From: Trichosanthes cucumerina
Taxonomy: Eukaryota > Streptophyta > Magnoliopsida > Cucurbitales > Cucurbitaceae
DNA: 64,000 bases
NCBI GenBank assembly: GCA_036507285.1
Contig: CM071838.1
Coordinates: forward strand, 10,964,162 to 11,028,161
Reading direction: 5' to 3'
Shown: positions 56,560 through 64,000 of the stretch, piece after piece
How positions within the stretch are numbered: position 1 is the stretch's first letter
Layout: every line of letters starts with the position of its first letter
Position numbers and translations under genes: made by a program
The notes under the pieces: model-generated
The model's database searches: none
What the model was told of the DNA's origin: nothing
Seen by the model: the letters and a program-made list of their open reading frames with translations, nothing else

Positions 56560-58342
56560 GCGTAGACACGCAAGTGCACGTGATCGAAATAATATCAAAC
56601 TAGAAGTATTCCAGAGTATCGAACCCACACAGAACAGGTTTACAAGTCAAATCAAAAAACAAAGAAATGTTAGTAAAAATGCAAGTAGACCAAAGCTATA
56701 AAGGGTTGAATTTTGGGGTTTTAAGTTGCTGTAAATGAAGAGAAAAATCAATGAATTAAAAGAAGGGAATTCAAGTGCTCTTGCCCTTTCGGAGAAAATG
56801 CTGCTGAAAATGTTGCAGCAATTGTGTCAGCAAATCCAAATTTAAGTAAATCGGGTTCAATTCCTATTCGGTTTTGCTCTCAAATTCTTTATGAAACTAA
56901 GCAATTAAACCTACATGTCTGTGGCTAATTGAGCTTGGATGGTTCTCCCATACAACCTTCTTGATTTCGGAGTATTGCCCTATGTCTAGGGTCGAAGTTT
57001 CGGATCTTATATCTAAGTCCTTTCCTCCGTTGTTTTTAGAAGATCCGCTGTACCTTGACCCTCTCGGTATCAAGTTCAAGTTTGTTGAACAAGACCTTAC
57101 GGTTAGCTAAGGTTGTCCAATCACTAAAAACAAATTTCGAGTTGGTTGTCCACACAACTACTTTGCTACTTTAAGCTAGACATCTCTCTTTTAGGGCATT
57201 CACACTTGAATCCCTAAAGATGATTTAACTCATAATTGAAACAAAAAAATATATCATTTTTGTTGTTGTAATACAAAAGAAAAATAGAAACAAAAGCAAA
57301 GGTAATGAACTAAACCGAAAAGAAGAAAAAAAATACTATTGCATGCAAAGGCTCTCGGTTTTCTTCCTCTTTATTTACGAAAAAGCAAGGAAACCGAGTT
57401 GAATATTAAACTGAATGAAGGGGAAGAGAAATAAGAAAAGAACATAAAACACAAAGAAATAAACAGTAACTTAATCGAAGTGAAGCTGTCGGGTTTCCCC
57501 TACTTTATTCAAGGAAATGGGTTTTAAACTAAATACAAAAGCTACAAGATTTAAGAGGTAAAACATAAACTTTATTGAAACTTAATGTGTGCAACAGTAA
57601 GGAAAACAGAAAATGAACAACCACTCTAACCCCCTTTGTTAATCGATTCTACCCACACTTAGTTTAGAAATCTTTATCTCCAATGCTTTCGCAAGGAGGA
57701 ATTAACTTAAGATTATTACAACTATTAAAAGGAATACAAGCTGCTGGAGAAGAATCAAAACAAGCTACTATAAAGAGTACAAAAACTGGAAGTAAAACAA
57801 CAGAAAAACTGGAAAGAAAAATAGAGAGAATCCGAGCTTGGGTCTCCTTTTCGCCTCCCTCAAAACCCTCAATTTGTAGCCTTTTATAGATAATGCAAGT
57901 AGGGTTTTTCTCCAAGAATCCATCCTTAAATTGTGGGTGATTGATTGAGTATAACTTTAGGCCATATTCTTCCAAAAGTGAGTGAGAATCTCCCAAAATA
58001 TAGCAATCCCAAAAATTGAGGCGTGCTTCTTCATCTGGAACTTCGCCAACATTTCTGTCCAACATTTTGTTTGGCATTTTTTTGGCTTGTTCAACTTTGC
58101 TGGTGAAAATGTAACTGCAATTTCCCTGACATTTTTTCATGTTCTTCTTTTCCTACAAAAACACCTCGAATTAGTTTTTTCACTCATTTTTTCCCCAATT
58201 CTTATTTTTCCCACATTTTAGCAAGCTTAAGAAATTTGACTCTCAAATGATAATTTTAACTCGTCATATCATGAAAAATTGAATAAATTAGACAAAAAAT
58301 GACTAAGTATATAGATAGATCATTCTCATAAATGAGAATTAT

Positions 58343-58344
<2 letters not shown>
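56560..58344 (-). mobile_element. Athila-like solo LTR, minus strand
   Basis: On the minus strand it starts TGATAATTCTC at 58344 and runs collinearly with the + strand LTR at 2395-4225. Shared landmarks are gcaagcttaa, ccctactt then tctataaaag (TATA region near 57885), cccta-ggcattcacac, gtgggttcgatactctggaa and cttgcgtgtcta. No ORF remnant or polypurine tract lies upstream (to the right), so it stands alone. It is embedded in TA-rich DNA (a (TA)n run at 58345-58389 and atatatat near 56543), which hides the TSD. The ORF at 57664-58140 on this strand is LTR sequence. Confidence 0.8.
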
Positions 58345-58391
<47 letters not shown>

Positions 58392-59758
58392 AAATTACAG
58401 GATGAGGGTAAAACGTTAAGATGATTTATTTAGGCAAGGACATTAGTGTGTCAATTAACTTGATATTTTTTGTCGTCTATTTAATTAGTTGACAAATATC
58501 TGAAGTTTGTAATAGACTGAATAACCCATTAGAAGAAATTAAAACATTGAAGAAAAGATTGTGCAATAGTGGGACAAACACGACCAATCTCCTATACAAC
58601 ATATATATGTTAATAAATATATGGTACATACTTGTTAGGTATATTATATATTAAACTGTATATTTGAAAAATATGTGAATGTACTGTCGTATATTAATAT
58701 TATATATTAATCCGTAATAGATTGAAAGATTGGGAGTCTATGCAAACATATATATCCGGCGAGTCAATATGACCTACATTGTCTAACTTTTCCATGATAC
58801 ATTATTGTAACTCAATAAATGTCCTTCCATAATGTAATGATATCTCACATATTTTGTAACCAAAATAATTAACTGACTCGTTCCAAGATCTACCATAAAA
58901 CAAATATGTAAAACACAACTACCTATGGAAATGTAATAAAATACATCATATGGTTAATATTTGATATATATAGTTGAATATATAATATATACATCTATAT
59001 ATCAGAAATTAATGTTATATTACATTGTGCTACTTATTCAAATTCCTTCAAATATACATCATAAAATATAGGGAACACGCAAACATAATGAAACGATTAT
59101 ATTGCAAAATCTAGAATCGCATAATATACGGTACATCTAACAAAATATGCTGGATAAACTTCTATATTTTATATTATTTAATTGTTTGTATATCAAATGA
59201 TACGATACATTAATACATGTCATTTAAACTATATTTGAAAGCATATATTCGTGTGTTATGAGAGAACGAACATGAACACGTTGCAATAATAAGAGAGAAC
59301 GAACATACCCATTAAAACAGAGATGGGTTAAAGATAAGAAACAATTGTATATGGTTACTTCTGTATAAAATAATAAGAAAAACGAATTTACATAAACAAA
59401 GAACTATTAAATACAAGAGAAATAACATACCCATTGTAATGAAAATGATGAATGAAGAAACAAGGTAGTTGTAGATGGTTCATTCTCGTACAGTGATGAG
59501 GTGAAAATTTGATGAAATGAATGATAAAAATGAAAAATACTATAAGTATGCAATAATAAAGATGTTCAGTAGTATCTTATAAATGACGAAAATTAATTAA
59601 AGAGAATACTAAGAAAGATAACCAGGTGTTTATGGAAAATATATATATTCAAATGTAATTTTAACATATATGGAAAGTATAACCAATTAACACTAAAATC
59701 GTATTAATATTTAATAAAATAACAATAATAGAATATACGATAGTCATACCAATTGAAA
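58345..59758. other. AT-rich intergenic DNA
   Basis: Begins with a (TA)n run (58345-58389). The rest is very AT-rich with many tatata words and no supportable gene or element. Confidence 0.5.
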
Positions 59759-59766
59759 GAAGAGAG

Positions 59767-60201
59767 TAGGGGTGAGCATCGGTCGGTCGGGGTCGATTTT
59801 CGACCCCAACCGACCCCCGAACCGACCAAGGGCGGTCGGTTCGGTCGGAGTTTTTTTTTTTTTTTTTTAAAAAAAACCTTACCAAAACCGACCGATCGAC
59901 CGGTCGGTTTGGTCGGTTTATATATATATATATTTAATTAATTATTTAATATTTATAATTATTATTTTATTATTATTTAATAATTTATAATTATTATTTA
60001 ATTATTTTGAGAAATTTTTTTAGTTTTTTAGTTTTTTAATTATTATTATTATTATTATATATATTTTTTTAAATTTTCGGTCGGTTTTGTGAAGACCAAA
60101 ACCGACCCCGATCGAAACCTTCACAAAATCGACCGACCGCCCTCTGTTCGGTCGATTTCGGTCGGTCGTATCGGTTTTCGATCTTTTTTTGCTCACCCCT
60201 A
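59767..60201. mobile_element. hAT-type MITE (TAGGGGTGAGCA family), copy 2
   Basis: A 435-bp element. The ends TAGGGGTGAGCATCGGTCGG and TAGGGGTGAGCAAAAAAAGA (right reversed) carry ACCGACCGA-rich arms. The perfect 8-bp duplication gaagagag lies at 59759-59766 and 60202-60209. Same family as 44900-45372, in inverted orientation. Confidence 0.92.
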
Positions 60202-60209
60202 GAAGAGAG

Positions 60210-61423
60210 AGAAATGATATATTGGACACAATATCACTATAAAAGTCTATGGATATAATAAATGAAATATTGTGTATATTGATGTAAATATCTATCACAA
60301 ACCTATTTATTTAGGTAAAAATCTCTATTTAATTTAGTATCTAAAATTTTAAAAAAATTATGGTAATCTTGTTTATTTTAAGGAAATGAAAATCATAGAA
60401 TGAAAATGATTTTCATTCAAATTTACTAAAATGTAAGGATGGAATCCAATTAGGGTTCCACCACTAATTTGAGAATCCTTACTTCATAAAAGGGAGTAAT
60501 TTCAGTGTTCTCTTAAACTTTCATCAATCTTATCTTATCTTCATCCTCATCTTTTTTTTTTTTTTTTTTTTTGACTCCACCACCTTTTCATCTACTTTAT
60601 ATCCTTACCCTTTCTCTCATCTATAAATGAGGCCACATCTACAATCTTTTTATGAATTATTTTACCATTTTTCTTTCTTTTTATTAACACTACTAATAAT
60701 TTTCTTCTAATAACTAATAATTTTTCTTCTAATAAACAAGAAACTTATTTATCTATTCTTTTGTTGACAAAAAAATTATACTTTACTTGTTAAATGTTTA
60801 ATATTAATTATTTGATTAAAGTAAAATATTTATATTAGATAATATATACAAATAAAATTAGCCCATACTTTTTAGTAACAAAATATTTTAAACGATGTAC
60901 TTTTATTTTAATTAGTTATTTTTTTTTATGTTAAATCAATTGTTCAAATAAAATATAGATAAATAAATTAATATTATTTTAATTAAATTTTATATTGATA
61001 TATTATATAGTAATGTATTCTAATTAGTTAAGAATATGAAAGAGGTAGCTTAGTAATTATAATATATCTAATTCCTATTTTGAATCTCCCGTGATAAAGC
61101 AACATTAATGGAGACTTATGATTTTGATTCTAAACAACTCTTAGTAAACAAAAAAAAAAAAAACCATTTCATTTGGATGGATTTTCATTTCAATTCCAAC
61201 ACAATCTGAATTTTTATAAGTAAAGGCAACATAACTATATCTCATCCAAATTTTTAAATATGAATATGAATTAATTAAGAAAAATATGGTTTATTTTATT
61301 ATAAATTAATATTCATATATGATTAATGATTCATGATATATAAATGATAAATTATAAGGAAATTGTAATAGGTGACAAAAAGAATTAGGTAAATTGTAAT
61401 TTTATTATTTATTTATTACTTTT
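60210..61423. other. AT-rich intergenic DNA
   Basis: No gene. Contains T-runs (60550-60572) and AT-rich DNA. Confidence 0.5.
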
Positions 61424-62640
61424 GCAAATATAGCAAGAATTTGGTATACTAGTGATATTCTAATGATAGACTATGATATATCATAATAATTCTCATAAAT
61501 CATTTCTTGTGAGATACCATTGATATACTAAATTAAATTTCCAGTTCATTTATATATGTAAACAAAGTATATCATTAGTATATAACTGATATACTTATTT
61601 TAGATAATCTGATATATATACCATTGATGAATCAATATTGTACTCTTTATATAATAAGTATTTGTTTTCTATTGATAATGGTTTATATATTAACTGACAA
61701 CATTCATATTAGGTACATTATGGACGTTTCTACATGGTACATTATGATATATTGATGATGAATAGAAGAATCAATTACTGCCAAATAGAAATATCGTTGA
61801 TATACTAATGATATATACATTGTGATATATTGCATTACTTGTGATATTCTAATGGTATATTATGATACATTGTAATCATCCTCATAAATCATTTCTTGTG
61901 ATATACCATTGATATGCTTAATTACATTTTCAATCCATTTATATATCTAAATAAAGTATATTATTAGTATATAACTGATATACTTGGTTTATATAATCTG
62001 ATATACCATTGATGAATCAATATTGTACTCTTGATATAATAAGTATTTTTTTAATTATTATTGATAATGGTTTATATATTAATTGATAATATGCATATTT
62101 GGTACATTATGGACATTTCTACATTATGATATATTGATGGTGAATAGAAGAATCAACTGCTACCAAATAGAAATATTGTTGATATACTAATGATACATTG
62201 TGATATATTGAATTACTTGTGATATTCTAATGATACATTATGATATATCGTAATTATCCTCATAAATCATTTCTTTTGATATACCATTGATTATACTGAA
62301 TTACATTTACAGTTCATTTATATATCTAAATAAAGTATATCATTAGTATATCACTGATCTACTTGCTTTAGATAATCTCATATACCATTAATGAATCGCT
62401 ACTGTACTCTTGATATAATAAGTATTTCTTTTATATATATATATATAGATAAATAAAGTATATCGATAGTATATTACACTGATATATAATTAATGTTAGT
62501 GAAATCAACGGGTATCAATAGTATATCACTAGTTACTTTTTGGTTAGATATATCGTTCGTATATCATATATAACGTTGATAGACTAGTAATTAGATATAA
62601 TGTTGATAAACTACTGATTTTATTATTTTTGTAAAACATG
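61424..62640 (+). repeat. Tandem repeat of about 385 bp with GATATAC/TATATC words
   Basis: The block gatattctaatg...cctcataaatcatttctt...gataccattgat starts at 61454, 61843 and 62221, spacings of 389 and 378 bp. Each copy has the same order of sub-blocks (cagttcatttatatat, ctgatatactt, gatgaatcaatattgtactc, ataataagtattt). The last copy ends near 62470 and merges into sequence related in inverse to 5585-5705 and 8889. It is non-coding. Confidence 0.85.
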
Positions 62641-63073
62641 GAAATGATATTTTGGACTTTTATTTCATATTGTTGGGTTGATTGCACATTTTGCTATTTC
62701 TGCAAATGAAATAAATGAATGATGCGGTTGCAAATAAAATAAATCATATTGCCATCTATACAAGTGGTCCTAAATTATATTTATCAAGTATAGTTGAACT
62801 GACATGTATTAATTACTACAAAAATCTGTACTTAAATCTCCAAACTTCTACTATACTTAAAATAAAAATTAGACCTCATAAGTTCGATCATTTTGTTGAA
62901 AAAAATATCTATGGAAATTCTAAAGATACGTAACTTGCAAATAAACCATTTATTTTTCATTTGAATTGAGACAAAGTGCGAAGAGACAAACGAGCACGAG
63001 ATACTGTTCACCAGTCGTGTACAAATAGAAGTAATTAGTTTCGCTTTATTATAACGTCTTCCTCCTCAGCCAT
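62641..63073. other. 5' flank of the IAA-hydrolase-like gene
   Basis: No ORF of note. The last about 150 bp should contain the promoter and 5' leader of the gene at 63074. A (T)tattataa-like element lies at about 63045, too close to the ATG for me to call it the TATA box. Confidence 0.4.
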
Positions 63074-64000
63074 ATGGAGCTTCTGTACTTCGTCATCATC
63101 GCCTCCATTTTTGTGCCTTTCAGCTTCTCTCTCAAGCTTGAAACTATCGTCCATGGAACAACTCCGAGTTCCATTCAAACCAATCAAGATTCTTCACTCA
63201 CACACCTAATTCAGGAGCTCGCCAATGATCCCACCACTTCAAATTGGATGAAGACGATAAGGAGAAAAATCCACGAGAACCCAGAGCTTGCTTATGAAGA
63301 ATTTGAAACCAGTAGGCTTATTAGACAGGAGCTTGACAATCTCGGCGTTTCTTATCGATGGCCGGTCGCCGGTACCGGCCTAGTGGCTTCGGTCGGTTCT
63401 GGTTCTCCTCCCTTTGTCGCTCTAAGAGCAGATATGGATGCTTTACCTATCGAGGTCAGATTTGGTTCATTTCATATTTCTCATTCCCCCGCCATTAAAT
63501 GCTATCTTCTGCTCGATGAAATGACCAAATGAACTTGATTGGTTCTTCTTCTTCTCCATTTTTGGATCCGGCTTGATGGGAATCTGAAGTTTGTTCTCAT
63601 CCGTTTAATCGTAATTTTTTAAACATATAACCGACAAAACTATTTCATTGATGATAATGCAGAACCAAAGTCTAAAAAAGAACTAATTATGTCTAAAACA
63701 TGACAGAGTTCTTAATTTAACAAACAATTTTTAAAATAATCTTGAAGTGCAAGAAGATAGCAAACCTTTTTTTCGATTAGGGAATATGGTTTCAGATGTA
63801 CCAGAGTCTGTGCAATAATTAATGACCAGCCATTGAAATCATAGAATTTCTTAAACTATCTTTCTTTACTTTGGAACTGGACCATATAAGATGGGTGGAA
63901 ATCTAAAATGAAAGCACTTTTGTTTTGCTTAATGGATTTTGATATAGGAATTGGTGGAATGGGAGCATAAGAGCAAAGTGAAGGGGAAAATGCATGCTTG
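63074..64000 (+). CDS. IAA-amino acid hydrolase ILR1-like (M20 peptidase family), 5' part
   Basis: Exon 1 is 63074-63454 (127 codons). Intron 1 is 63455-63947 (GT-AG, phase 0). Exon 2 starts at 63948 and runs off the window. Residues 1-20 form a hydrophobic signal peptide (MELLYFVIIASIFVPFSFSL), consistent with ER targeting of this family. Then come WMKTIRRKIHENPELAYEEF, GVSYRWPVAGTGLVASVG, VALRADMDALPIE, and in exon 2 ELVEWEHKSKVKGKMHAC, where the last Cys codon is cut by the window end. In M20D enzymes that Cys precedes the metal-binding GHD. The enzyme releases IAA or another acid from amino-acid conjugates; the precise conjugate cannot be read from this part. About a quarter to a third of the usual length is visible. 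Confidence 0.92.

Noticed and set aside
57664..58140. 158-codon open frame on the minus strand
   Set aside because: It is LTR sequence: collinear with the + strand LTR at about 2590-3080, where it is not open.

Overview
The window is nuclear DNA from a dicot plant. It is AT-rich, has spliced genes with GT-AG introns, and most of it consists of transposable-element copies at different stages of decay. The element families seen (an Athila-like retroelement with a 'putative plant transposon protein' ORF, solo LTRs beginning TGTTGGGATTT, a MuDR element carrying a plant-mobile-domain gene, GATATAC-type repeats) make me think of a cucurbit. That is inference from memory and was not searched.

Three host genes are supported, all on the + strand. 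(1) 20580-25395 is a seven-exon gene for a 524-residue secreted or membrane-anchored protein. Every intron is phase 0. I infer a circularly permuted papain/NlpC-P60-like fold with candidate residues His252, Glu268 and Cys427. (2) 31451-32140 is an intronless single C2H2 (QALGGH) zinc-finger repressor with a C-terminal EAR motif. (3) 63074 to the window end is the first part of an M20 amidohydrolase of the ILR1-like IAA-amino-acid hydrolase family.

Layout: 1-4225 is the 3' end of an Athila-like Ty3/gypsy element (ORF remnant, polypurine tract, 3' LTR). 5706-8893 is a nested stack: a minus-strand solo LTR carrying a second, plus-strand solo LTR and a hAT MITE, each with its own perfect target-site duplication (TSD). 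8889-13983 holds a GATATAC-type repeat, a pair of direct repeats, a truncated minus-strand LTR, an Athila-type gag fragment and an RNase H-like fragment. 13984-20187 is a complete 6.2-kb Mutator-like element (MULE) with 9-bp TSDs, long terminal inverted repeats, subterminal GGTCGTCTC palindromes, a decayed MuDR transposase and a second gene of the plant-mobile-domain/PP7-long-form type. 20580-32140 holds the first two host genes; intron 5 of the first contains a SINE and a Tourist-like MITE. 35002-36291 is a TIR element with a nested 315-bp MITE. 37891-43988 is a near full-length LINE with a 17-bp TSD. 44900-60201 holds two more hAT MITEs with 8-bp TSDs, a plastid 23S rRNA insertion, two further solo LTRs, a GTCGTCGG-type minisatellite and an inverted Athila-like solo LTR. 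61424-62640 is a tandem repeat of about 385 bp, and the IAA-hydrolase gene follows.

The unifying theme is nested insertion. Six insertions have perfect TSDs or TIRs, so their order can be read directly. The most unusual object is the MULE that carries both a transposase and a plant-mobile-domain gene. Both genes are broken, and the second is broken largely at positions where tryptophan is expected.
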